Source of the DNA: Mariannaea sp. PMI_226 | Lineage: Eukaryota > Ascomycota > Sordariomycetes > Hypocreales > Nectriaceae | Reading direction: 5' to 3' | Length of the DNA: 64,000 nt | Assembly (NCBI GenBank): GCA_024336345.1 | Contig: JANFOG010000012.1 | Span: forward strand, 868,001 to 932,000 | Shown here: positions 48,518 through 58,427 of the stretch, piece after piece | Layout: every line of letters begins with the position of its first letter | Position numbering within the stretch: the stretch's first letter is position 1 | Translations under genes and position numbers: made by a program | Notes under the pieces: model-generated | The model's input: only the letters and a program-made list of their open reading frames with translations | The model's database searches: none | What the model was told of the DNA's origin: nothing

Positions 48518-49300
48518 ATGGCCCGGTTACGTTGCGAAAACGCGGCTTCAGTTGCCCGGTCCTTTCTCCAGATCGCCAATAGAAGTTATTACTCCTCATC
48601 AACTGCGCACGCCTCCAAGCCTCTCGATTTCCTTATCCCAACGAGCGTCACCTCCTCCGCTCCTCGCAATCCACAACACTCTATTTCCTTTTTGAGATCA
48701 CACACCTATAAAGCCAAGCTTGGGCAATCGCAATCTTTGGCTATTCGAATTCCCTCGAAGCGATGTTTCTCCGTCTCCGCAATTCGGCAACAGACCCGAC
48801 CTATCCTGAATAGCCCGAAAGATGAAGAGGGCAACGATATGATGCTAGAAATCACACCCCGAGCAGCTAAGGTATGTCTTACTTAGTTATTCTGCTGTCT
48901 TGCGGCCTACGCCACTAATACCGAGAAGCGTCTCTCTCAAATCATGGAAAAAGATGCGAATCCGAACCTCGCACTGCGGATCCAGGTCGAGAGCGGTGGC
49001 TGCCACGGCTTCCAATATCTCATGAGCCTAATAACCCTCCCACCAAAGGATACTCCCGAATGGTCCTCAACTATTAACGAAGACGATACTATTTTCCAAT
49101 ACGTCTCTGAGGATGTCGATTTAGCATCTGCTTCGGAAGAGGGGCCCAAGATCATTCTTGATGAGCCCTCGCTTGATCTCTTAAAGGGAAGCAAGGTGGA
49201 TTTCACAATGGAGTTGATCGGGTCACAGTTCAAGATTGTGGACAATCCATTTGCCACTAGCAGCTGCGGATGTGGTACCAGCTTCGACATCAAGGCATGA
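48518..49300 (+). CDS. ISA2: mitochondrial iron-sulfur assembly protein ISA2-like (A-type carrier)
   Basis: Two exons, 48518-48871 and 48929-49300 (57-nt intron with donor GTATGT, CTAAT branch-like site, acceptor GAAG), 241 residues. The N-terminal about 95 residues are basic, Ser/Arg-rich and poor in acidic residues, fitting a mitochondrial presequence. The core is the HesB/IscA fold: LEITPRAAKRLSQI, then VESGGCHGFQY with the first conserved Cys, then SSCGCGTSF carrying the C-x-C pair near the C-terminus. Isa1/Isa2 with Iba57 mature [4Fe-4S] proteins such as aconitase. ISA2 rather than ISA1 is inferred from the GGCHGFQY form and the long insert (SEDVDLASASEEGPK). Confidence 0.88.
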
Positions 49301-49592
49301 AATAGACCAAGTACTGTCTGTACGTACGTCTTATAGATAGATTAATAATCTCCACCCAGTCGACGTTGTACGATTGCTCAGCTCTTTCAGACATTGGGTT
49401 TTACACACGAAAGCAATACAACACAATACATTATTCACATGGTTTCACATGATATTAAGTTGGAAACTCGAGTGTCATTCATCACGGTATCAATTTCCAC
49501 AAATCCCTGTCATGACATCGAACGCCGAGCAACCATGCAAATTTTTCAAAGTCCCATTGACCAATCCGTTAAACCATTTTCATGAAGACAAC

Positions 49593-51095
49593 TTAGTTCA
49601 TCTGGCGGATGAGACCGTTAATGGCCTCCTCACGGTTACCAAGATCACCACCCTCGATGAAGTGCTTGAACTTGCGGGGGCGGAAACCACCAGTGGGGTT
49701 GGAGAGCTTGAAGGGCCAGAGGAAGTTGGAGGCCTGCTTGAAGTTGGGGCCAACGGTGAAGATCTCGTGGATGAGATCCTCCATGCAGACAATGCCGTAC
49801 TTGCCGAGGTTCTCCTCAATGATGGCGTTGTCAGTAAGAGCGACACGCTGCTTGTTGACCTTGCCGTATCCACGCTTGTAGACGAGCTCCTTGATGGACT
49901 TCAGGTTGGGGTAACCGTAAGCGATCCAGGGCTCGACGACCTTGAGCATCTCAGTGGTAGCCTTGGTGACCTTGATGAAGACACCGTTGTTGATCTGGAG
50001 GAGACGGAGAAGCTGGAGGATCTTGCGGGGCTTGGGAGGCATCTTGTTGATACTGCAGAGGAGTTAGCACATGCTTCTGCAGTGTTCACAATTCCTAAAT
50101 ATGAACATACCCCTTGATACGGACGACGAAGATCAGGTTGGCCTCAGCAGGGATATAGGCAGAGTCCTCAGACTTGGCAACACGGTGGAGGCGGATCTTC
50201 TCACGCTCAGCATCGCGGTACTCCTTGACGTACTTCTCAGCACGCTTGAAGATGACACCACGCTTCTCCTTGTTGGCCTGGAAGACAGTTAGTGCGTTGT
50301 CCTCGATATTATTGTAGACATGAAATGGTTCAGTCAGGCATGATCAGACCCGAAAGAAGGTTAATTGTATCAACAGCATTGACAAAGTCTAGTTGATGAT
50401 ATTGTTGTGCATCATTATGCCAGGTAAGAAAATGGATAGTACTCACAGACTTCTTCTTCTCGACGGCGGCGGTGCGCTCAGCGCGGGCCTTCTCCTGAGA
50501 CTTGCGCTTCTTGAGAAGGGTCTCAGGGACCAGAATCTGGTCGTTGGTAGGGACACTACAATCAGATTAGTTCGCAGTCCAGATACCCCGTAGGGCATGG
50601 AGCAGAGCGCCGGTGCGAGAATTGTTGCAAGGCAGCATTCTCCGCTTTGGCTAACTCGAGAGATGAATTTAATCAGTGAGACAGGAGACAGCAACAGTTG
50701 GATTAACCCAACGCGTTGACGTTGTTCCTTGAACGCTCATCTGACAACACCCCGAACACTTTCATGTTCAGGAAAATCAAGTCAAAAGGTAGTGTTCGCT
50801 GCGACGTTTTCAGTGCGCAACGAGGACCCCGACGATGTATTTGAGAGAGAAGAAAGTCTTTTGCAGTCTTCATCTCCAACACCCCAAGCAACATCTCTCA
50901 GTCCCTAAGCTGTGTTCCAAGCCTAGGCGACCAAGGGAGAGGCTCAAGAAAGATCGAGCTGGCAGATCAAACAAGCCTCAACAAAGAGGCCGCGACTTAT
51001 CCAGCGAGAGGACCACGACAATCTGCAATAATTCGAGACCGGGCATTCGCCCATGTCGAACAAGTTCAAGGGGAAAGCACATACGTGGCACCCAT
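49593..51095 (-). CDS. RPL7: 60S ribosomal protein L7 (uL30)
   Basis: Four exons on the minus strand: 51095-51085 (11 nt, Met-Gly-Ala-Thr), 50555-50447, 50277-50111, 50052-49593; 248 residues, all phases consistent and equal to the family length. Introns: 529 nt after the first four codons, 169 nt, 58 nt. Signatures: [61 protein letters not shown], and the C-terminal [21 protein letters not shown] large first intron directly after the start codon is typical of fungal ribosomal protein genes. Intron 2 contains a C/D snoRNA candidate. The gene is head to head with RPS14, 344 bases apart, which suggests coordinated expression. Confidence 0.96.
50337..50421 (-). ncRNA. C/D-box snoRNA inside RPL7 intron 2
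   Basis: On the minus strand within the 169-nt intron: stem GGCAT (50421-50417), C box ATGATGC (50415-50409, one mismatch to RTGATGA), D box CTGA (50347-50344), stem ATGCC (50341-50337). GGCAT and ATGCC pair perfectly, giving a canonical terminal stem and an 85-nt RNA. A degenerate C'-like TGTTGAT lies in the middle. Directly upstream of the D box, TCTTTCGGGT (50357-50348) is exactly complementary to ACCCGAAAGA, a conserved stretch of domain II of large-subunit rRNA. By the D+5 rule the G of that stretch would be 2'-O-methylated. In yeast the RPL7 introns host snR39 and snR59, which guide a methylation two bases away (25S A807), so host gene and target region agree. Computed by eye only. Confidence 0.8.
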
Positions 51096-51439
51096 TTTAT
51101 CGGCGACGGCTGTGATGACGGTCGGTTAGTGGTTGTCGGTCGGTGAAGCTGGTGTGGAAAAAAAAAAAGAGAGAGGAGACCAAGAGGTTTTGACCAAGAG
51201 CTTTGGGGGGGGATTGGAGCTAGACCCGCTTGCTCGCGAAAAAAAAAATTAACTGCTAGGGCAGGGCTTTTTCTTACACGCCCACAACAAAATTGAGTGC
51301 TGTTTTCTGCCGCACCCCACCGCCTTTTAGCCCACCTCCTCCTCCTCCACCAAATTGGCGCCGTCGCGTAAATCTATTTGGAGAACCTCATTCTCAACAG
51401 CCAAGTGACTAAGGAACCAGACGTCGCCATATTCTCAAA
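51096..51439. promoter_or_regulatory. divergent promoter of the RPL7 and RPS14 genes
   Basis: 344 bases between two ribosomal-protein ATGs that face away from each other. It contains A-runs (51155-51166, 51240-51250), a GC-rich patch and polypyrimidine segments (for example CCTCCTCCTCCTCC near 51335), but no clear TATA. Sharing of regulatory elements is inference from layout. Confidence 0.6.
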
Positions 51440-52119
<680 letters not shown>

Positions 52120-52521
52120 GCTACTCGCTTTGTGCGTGGCCTGGATTGGACAGGAGTTTCGCTATCTGGTACCTCTATGGCGTTGAGAATCACGAGGAGA
52201 ACGGCTATGATGCCTGGTCTCCAGTCTACGTTGCAATTCCTTGTCCGGTTTTGGGTTAGGAAGCCGTAAACAGTTATGAATTCGCCCGAAGAAGGCCCAT
52301 GAATCATCCTCCTGATCATTTTCAAGTCTCCTCTGTGAGATCATACTCGTGATATACTTAGATGTAGTTCGCGAGAAAAAAAAAGTTGAATGATTATGAC
52401 TATATAACTGTCTGAAACTCTAGTGATCCGTTCCTATGTCTAAAAGCGGGTATCCCAAATCCCAGCTTCCTGCACGCCAATATTCATATGCAAATCAGAA
52501 CTCCTGAGGCCTTTGTAGATT
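52120..52521. other. convergent 3' flanks
   Basis: About 400 bases between RPS14 (plus) and RAD26 (minus). An A-run at 52376-52385 and AT-rich sequence fit 3' UTRs. No gene seen. Confidence 0.55.
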
Positions 52522-55500
52522 CTATTTGATCCCTGGCTTAAGCGACCATATCCCTCGCCCAGTTCCACCAGTTTTCGATAACACAGCAACTCTGTCGAGT
52601 GCTGTCTTGAACTCGTCGCTCTGCTTCTTGCCTGGGCAGTAAGGGTTGAAATGGTCTACAAGCATCTTGCTGGGGACACGTCCTCCGTGTCGGTTTATAA
52701 AGGCTTTAATCATGGTCACGAAATCCTTCGCCTTTAGGTTTCGATCGGAACCAGGCGTCCCGGATCGGGAACTGCTCGCGCTGCCACCGTCCAGGCCTTG
52801 ACGATCAGCCAGGTTGGTCATGATCCCTGCTGAGCTTGGTCCTCCACGACGACGATTGGGTCCCGGCCGTCCAGCTTGTCCTACTTCGCCAGTCCAAGTC
52901 ACCGTTCCAATAGGGACTCGACGTGCTTCTACGCCAGCTTGACGGAGATGAGCCGCTGCTTGACGAGCGACCTGAGTGGCTTCGTGGCGAAGAACACTCA
53001 TATCCGCCTTGGCTTTCTGAGGGCCGTTGACAATCTGTTCATGATCGTAGGCGCTGTTGACTGATTTCGCAAAAATACCTTCGAGCATGCGCTTCTCGTC
53101 GTTAACAGAGCTATCCTCCTTGAATTCTTCCATTGCAGCAACCAAGCTCATTTGCTCAAGCTCCTTCTTTTCATCATCAACTGCCGAGTGTATAGCCTGT
53201 GGGTTTTGTGCTTTCCCTCCTCCTGGTGCACCGGCTCCAATATCCAGCTCTGCTCCCTTGAAAACATCGCTTCGTTGAGCTCCGGCCTCTCCTGCTGGCT
53301 CAAAGCTGAATAGATCGTACAGGTCTGATAAATCGTAGGAGCTTCTCTGCTTCGGATCTTTTAAAACTTTATTCGTCATGAATTGTTTGAAGATTTGACG
53401 ATGGTAGATTTTTTCCTCGATGGTACCCTCGGTCATTAATCTATAGATTTTTACTGGCCTAGTTTGGCCCAACCTCCAAGCTCTTTCTCTAGCCTGTAAG
53501 TCAGTAGATGGATTCCAATCCGGGTCAAATATGATGATTCTGTCAGCTCCCGTTAGGTTTGTGCCTAAACCACCTGTGCGGGTAGTCATGAGAAACACGT
53601 GGATGTTGGGATCCTCATTGAATCTATCGATCATAGGCTGTCGCTGATCCACAGGCGTCTCGCCATCCATTCGGAGGTAATTGATACTACACTCTCTCAT
53701 ACACTTCTCTATAATGTTGAGCATCTGCTTTCCTTGAGAGAAAAGGAGCGTCTTATGGCCGTTTGGAATCATGACCTTTTGAAGAAGATCCTTGGTGAGC
53801 TGCAGCTTGGCCGAAAGTTTAGGACTTCCATATTCGTATCCAATTTTTTGTCCTAGCCGTTTGTCGAGTAAGTCTGGGTGGTTACAAATCTTGCGTAAAA
53901 TATCAATGCCGTAAAGTGACTGTCGTCTTCGCATGAGGATAGCATTCACCTCGTCTGATTTGATGAATGTTTCGTATGCACCACGTTGACCTTCAGTGAG
54001 CTTGCAGAAGAGAACTTGCTCAGTTTTCTCTGGAAGATCAGCAGCGACATCGACCTTAAGACGCTGGAGCAAATACTCGCTAATTGTCTCCTTCAAGGCT
54101 TCTGCACACTTCTCGGCGGTCATCACTTGTAAATTTGATGCATTAGCATAGCCACCCTGCCGAATGGGAACCTCAAATTGCGTCCTGAAGTTGACCAATG
54201 TCCCTAGCCGCATGGGATAAATGAAATCGAATAAGGACCACAGCTCAGTCAGATTATTCTGAACAGGGGTCCCTGATAAGATGACACGGTTGGGTGTATT
54301 TAGTTCCTTACAGGTGACAGTGATTTCAGCGTTGGGGTTACGGATCTTGTGGCCTTCATCCAGCACAGCATAATCCCACTGCACGGGAAGTAATTCATCC
54401 GCATAAGTTTGAAGACCAGTATAAGTCGTTACCAAGACATGTCCGTTCTTGACAGCACCATTGACAATCCTTCGAGCGGCTTTCTCAGATTTGCTTGCAA
54501 CTGGACGATAATGATCTAGATCGTACTCATCCTCGAATTTGGGATTCAGCATGCCGCTGCCCGATGCATGAAGAATCGAGACACGGAGAGGGGGCCACCA
54601 ACGATGAAACTCGCTCACCCATTGCCGAAGGAGTGTTGCTGGTGCCACAACGATGACTGGCCGCCGAAGCTTTTTGCTGTAGTGAAGAGCGGCAATGAAC
54701 GCGATGAGCTGCACGGTTTTCCCCAGGCCCATCTCATCGCCAATAATACCACCCACACTCTGCTTGTGTAATTCAGCGAGCCATTGAACGCCCGTCTTCT
54801 GGTACCCGAAAAGAGACGGATGAATATCGCCAGGCAATTTGAGGCCATCTGCAAATGAGTAATCTGGATAATCCGGGGCAGGTTTGAACCATTCATCTAC
54901 TTCCTCATCACTATCCTCTGCTTCGGAGGAATTAGCATTCTGCCGACGGGCTCTTCTTGCTCGGCTTCTTCGATCGACCCAATCATTCAATCTTCTCTTA
55001 TAGTAGGTCTCATTCCCGTCATCGATCTTGCTAAGATCAATCGCTTCCTCGTCAGGCGCCGTCGCTTTTAGTTTCTTTCGGCGGCGATCATCTCGAATAA
55101 GGTCATCATCTGTACCTTGTTGTCGGACAGCGTCATCGAAATCCGACCCAGACGTGCCGTCAGGTTCAAAATCGGCAGACGGGCTACGTTCCCTCGCAAC
55201 ACGTCTCTTCTTTCTTGGCCTCAACGAGAATTCGGTCTCGACTGCGGTGACCTCTGGCTTGACAATCGGTGCTTCAATCTCGTCTGCAAATCCAGGTCGA
55301 CGCAAAGTTTGATGAGATATGGGACCCTCTGCTCCCTCCTCCAGCTGGTCAGCAGCCGCTTCTTCCTCAGCATCTAGGATCGCATCCGCAAGCTGTCCTT
55401 CAATTCCGGCAGGCCGAGGCCCGCCAATCTTGGCAAATGGCGTGATTTTACCGGTCCGAATGAGATACTCTCGGTGACTCTCGCCAGGGAGTCTCTTCGA

Positions 55501-55992
55501 TTTCGAGTGTGTGCTGTCATCGAGGATATTCTCTTGATGGCGTTTGTCGATACGGCGTTGAAAATCTGAAATATCGTTGCTGATTTCATCGACCTGAGCT
55601 TGCAATTTGGCTATCTCTTTCTGGAGATTTCGAGCCTGATATGGATTTCCAGCAACCCTTTCAAGTCGCTTCTCCTCCTTGTCCAGTTGGAGTTGCAACC
55701 TGTGCCTCGTTGATTGCAACTTATCTATTCGATTCTGGTCCTTCTTGTCTTCAGCCTCAACCAATGCAGTATTGGCTTGGAGAGTAATGTCCCGTTCCAG
55801 CTCGTTTTGGTCCCTGACTGTGCCTGTCAGATTTCTAAGTGCATCCTCCTCATTCAGGCCGTCTATCTGAGTAGCAGAGGCCGGGTCGTTTTCGTTTTCA
55901 GCAGACCCTTCATGTGCGGCGACGACCATCTTGTCAAGCAACGCGGCACGACTTTCGGCCTGATTTTCAGGGACGTCATCTTCAGAAGCCAT
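52522..55992 (-). CDS. RAD26: SNF2-family ATPase RAD26/CSB (ERCC6-like), transcription-coupled repair
   Basis: Intronless, 1156 residues from ATG 55992 (the open frame extends 18 codons further, but MASEDD is the better start). N-terminal about 300 residues are acidic/coiled-coil with an inhibitory-type Leu-rich region (DQNELERDITLQANTALVEA, residues around 60-80). SNF2 ATPase motifs: I DEMGLGKTVQ (about 418-427), II DEGHKIRNP (about 544), III LSGTPVQNNLTELWSLFDFI, V TRTGGLGTNLTGADR (about 804), VI ARERAWRLGQTRPVKIYRL. A C-terminal helical region follows. The RAD26/CSB subfamily is marked by the KIRNPNAEITVTCKEL and FRTQFEVPIRQGGY blocks. Yeast Rad26 displaces stalled RNA polymerase II so that nucleotide excision repair can act. 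Confident. Confidence 0.94.
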   Translation of the reverse strand: MASEDDVPENQAESRAALLDKMVVAAHEGSAENENDPASATQIDGLNEEDALRNLTGTVRDQNELERDITLQANTALVEAEDKKDQNRIDKLQSTRHRLQLQLDKEEKRLERVAGNPYQARNLQKEIAKLQAQVDEISNDISDFQRRIDKRHQENILDDSTHSKSKRLPGESHREYLIRTGKITPFAKIGGPRPAGIEGQLADAILDAEEEAAADQLEEGAEGPISHQTLRRPGFADEIEAPIVKPEVTAVETEFSLRPRKKRRVARERSPSADFEPDGTSGSDFDDAVRQQGTDDDLIRDDRRRKKLKATAPDEEAIDLSKIDDGNETYYKRRLNDWVDRRSRARRARRQNANSSEAEDSDEEVDEWFKPAPDYPDYSFADGLKLPGDIHPSLFGYQKTGVQWLAELHKQSVGGIIGDEMGLGKTVQLIAFIAALHYSKKLRRPVIVVAPATLLRQWVSEFHRWWPPLRVSILHASGSGMLNPKFEDEYDLDHYRPVASKSEKAARRIVNGAVKNGHVLVTTYTGLQTYADELLPVQWDYAVLDEGHKIRNPNAEITVTCKELNTPNRVILSGTPVQNNLTELWSLFDFIYPMRLGTLVNFRTQFEVPIRQGGYANASNLQVMTAEKCAEALKETISEYLLQRLKVDVAADLPEKTEQVLFCKLTEGQRGAYETFIKSDEVNAILMRRRQSLYGIDILRKICNHPDLLDKRLGQKIGYEYGSPKLSAKLQLTKDLLQKVMIPNGHKTLLFSQGKQMLNIIEKCMRECSINYLRMDGETPVDQRQPMIDRFNEDPNIHVFLMTTRTGGLGTNLTGADRIIIFDPDWNPSTDLQARERAWRLGQTRPVKIYRLMTEGTIEEKIYHRQIFKQFMTNKVLKDPKQRSSYDLSDLYDLFSFEPAGEAGAQRSDVFKGAELDIGAGAPGGGKAQNPQAIHSAVDDEKKELEQMSLVAAMEEFKEDSSVNDEKRMLEGIFAKSVNSAYDHEQIVNGPQKAKADMSVLRHEATQVARQAAAHLRQAGVEARRVPIGTVTWTGEVGQAGRPGPNRRRGGPSSAGIMTNLADRQGLDGGSASSSRSGTPGSDRNLKAKDFVTMIKAFINRHGGRVPSKMLVDHFNPYCPGKKQSDEFKTALDRVAVLSKTGGTGRGIWSLKPGIK

Positions 55993-57065
55993 CGTGAATG
56001 AACCTGCGAAACTGACGGAGGAAGAGTCGCGAGAGCAGACCCTCACAGGTTCTGCTGAGAGCAGCGGCCAAGAGAAATTAAAATCAACGTGACTAATTTA
56101 TATTCTCGTTGACATATTGTGAAGATATCACGACACCGAAAGCCGAGTGAGTAGTATCGTCTCAACCTCAAGCGTGAATCGCAAGAAAGACTTAGGATTT
56201 GATGCAGGAGTTTATCGCCCCTCGATCATCAAAGCACAAGCCAGCGGCGTACTAAATTGCCCATACGGTTGAATGGCATTCGACAATACTGAATTCGCAG
56301 TGTTCGTCTGCGATGAGATATGAAAAAAACGAAGTTGAAATCTTGCTCTCGTTGCGATGACGCATGCAAAGTCAGTCGGCGTCTCGACTTGAAGGGCGCC
56401 GTTAGGCAGTAGCACGTGCTCTGATTGGCTGTCGCGCCTGAGATTTAGGCAAGGAAACGCCACACTTACCGAGTGTCCCCGAACCCCCTGGTCATGGTGA
56501 GAAGACAACTTCATAAGAACATCAATAAAATTGAATAAAATGAGATAAATCCAATTGAATAGGGTGGTAGAGTCATTCCAACCCTTTATCCATTCCTTTT
56601 GTATTTCATGCTGCTTCTCCCCTTAAAAGAAAAAAAGCTGCTACGAAAGGAACCTTCCACGGTTCCGAGCTGTGGCCAGTGTGAACGAAAGCTCTTCTCT
56701 CAGCCACAGCTTGAGGGACGTTGGTTGTCTCTTGGGTGGATGAGCCTCTCACAACTAACCTTGCTTCATCTCAATAACACAACATGCGTTGACCGCTGAG
56801 GCTAGTCACTAAATCCCTCACAACGAGTTCTGCATACTCCCCATGCTTCTAATTTCCAACTATACAAATGCTCTCCGTCGTCTGTAGTTTTGCACTCTCT
56901 TCACGCGACGATTCGCTCCCGCTCCTCCCTCATCAGATCATCCAAGATTTGCTCAGAGACTTGGTCCAAGACGATATCATAGGACCTACTTCTCAACTGG
57001 TATCAACCTAAACAGAGGAGGTGTCCGGAAGCAAATGCCACGAACCTTCGAGGGCCGCATTGGCT
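55993..57065. other. divergent upstream region, no gene seen
   Basis: About 1.07 kb between RAD26 (minus) and the ketopantoate reductase-like gene (plus), holding both promoters. A short open frame at 56212-56514 on the minus strand has no recognisable features. Confidence 0.55.
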
Positions 57066-58427
57066 ATGAGACCAGTTTCTTCGATCACCGCTGGTAGATG
57101 GAGGTCTAGTTATTCCCCCCACTTCCGTCTCACGTCGATTCCATTCGCAACCACAAGGATGTACTCACAACGACCTGCATGGCTTGAGTCAATTCTTGAA
57201 GATCAAAATCCGCCCTCGAGACTGTACGCATGGAGTCCAGAAAATCTCGGCCTTCAGGGCGTACAAGTACGAAAGGGTGCTGACGACTTGGATCGCCGTA
57301 TCTTCGTTCTGGGACTTGGGAATCTCGGCCGACTGTTCGCAACATGCCTGGCTAAATCTCCTGACTACCCACCAATTACTCTTGTGGTTCACAGAGAAGA
57401 TCTCCTCAAGCAGTGGGCGGGTGGTGTAGGAATCGAGATCCTTCGTTCAGGCATCTTGGAGGCAAACAAGAACTTCGAGATCGAGTGGTGGACAGACTCT
57501 CAACCAGATATCGGGCCTGTCCACGAGGTGCTAGGTGGCAGGAAGCTCAAAAATCTGATAATTTCAACCAAAGCAACTGTTGCGCTACCCCAGGTTGAAC
57601 GGCTTCGGGGATATCTCGACCAAAAGAGCACAGTTGTATTCGTGCAAAATGGTATCTCCAAACTTTGGCCACCTCATGGACCTGCATATGTTTCACACCG
57701 GTTCGCGCCCAGCAATGCGCCAAGCTTCCTTGCTTGTGTCACAACTCATGGTGTGACATCTCAAGGCGCGTTCAAAAGCCTCCATGCATCACAAGCAGAT
57801 GTTGCGATTGGGATGGTGCTGCCTAGCAGGCCTCCGACAAAAGCCGTCGACTACTTGATACGTCAACTTCTCAGCGCCCCTAATTTGGCAGCAAGGCATG
57901 TGTCACGTACTGAGCTCTGGATACTCCAACTGGAGAAACTGGTCGTCAATTCCATCATCAATCCATTGACTGCGATTTTCAGATGCAAAAATGGTGAGCT
58001 ATTCACAGACTCAACAGGTCCCACTGCTCGCGTGTTGGACATCTTGTTGGCTGAAGCAAGCCAGGTTCTCCAGCGCCTGGTAGCCCATGAAAGCAGCGCA
58101 GAGATCATTGGAAACGCGTCCACTGAGATCTCTATAGATGTGTCTCCCCAGGGCTTACAGAATAGGTTCTCTGAACCACGGTTGAAAGAAATGGTCTACA
58201 ACGTGGGCCACAAGGTTCGTGAAAATACCAGCTCGATGCTGCAGGACGTCCAGGCTGGTAAATCAACTGAAATCAGAGACTTCAATGGTTGGCTAGTCGA
58301 AACAGCAGCCTTCCTCGACCCGAATTTGGACATCTCCGGGCACAGATCCCTCATCGACCTAGTTGAAGCGGGCGATATCCTCCGTGCCGATGAGCTCGAA
58401 CTTCTTCTGCACAGGTACCGCCAGTAA
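57066..58427 (+). CDS. 2-dehydropantoate 2-reductase (ketopantoate reductase, ApbA/PanE) family protein
   Basis: 453 residues from the first in-frame ATG at 57066; no intron. The family reduces ketopantoate to pantoate (pantothenate/CoA synthesis) with NADPH. Residues 1-45 are basic, Ser/Arg-rich and non-acidic, fitting a mitochondrial targeting sequence. Then a Rossmann motif IFVLGLGNLGRLFA (GxGxxG), the mid-domain FVQNGIS (the conserved Gln-Asn-Gly), and the C-terminal ApbA domain with ELWILQLEKLVVNSIINPLTAIF, containing the family's Lys and Asn pair (EKLVVNSIINPL), then SSMLQDVQAGKSTEIRDFNG (the S-x-x-D and E motifs). Compared with bacterial PanE (about 300 residues) it is longer. Whether it is the pantothenate enzyme or a fungal paralogue is not decidable here. 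Confidence 0.87.
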   Translation: MRPVSSITAGRWRSSYSPHFRLTSIPFATTRMYSQRPAWLESILEDQNPPSRLYAWSPENLGLQGVQVRKGADDLDRRIFVLGLGNLGRLFATCLAKSPDYPPITLVVHREDLLKQWAGGVGIEILRSGILEANKNFEIEWWTDSQPDIGPVHEVLGGRKLKNLIISTKATVALPQVERLRGYLDQKSTVVFVQNGISKLWPPHGPAYVSHRFAPSNAPSFLACVTTHGVTSQGAFKSLHASQADVAIGMVLPSRPPTKAVDYLIRQLLSAPNLAARHVSRTELWILQLEKLVVNSIINPLTAIFRCKNGELFTDSTGPTARVLDILLAEASQVLQRLVAHESSAEIIGNASTEISIDVSPQGLQNRFSEPRLKEMVYNVGHKVRENTSSMLQDVQAGKSTEIRDFNGWLVETAAFLDPNLDISGHRSLIDLVEAGDILRADELELLLHRYRQ

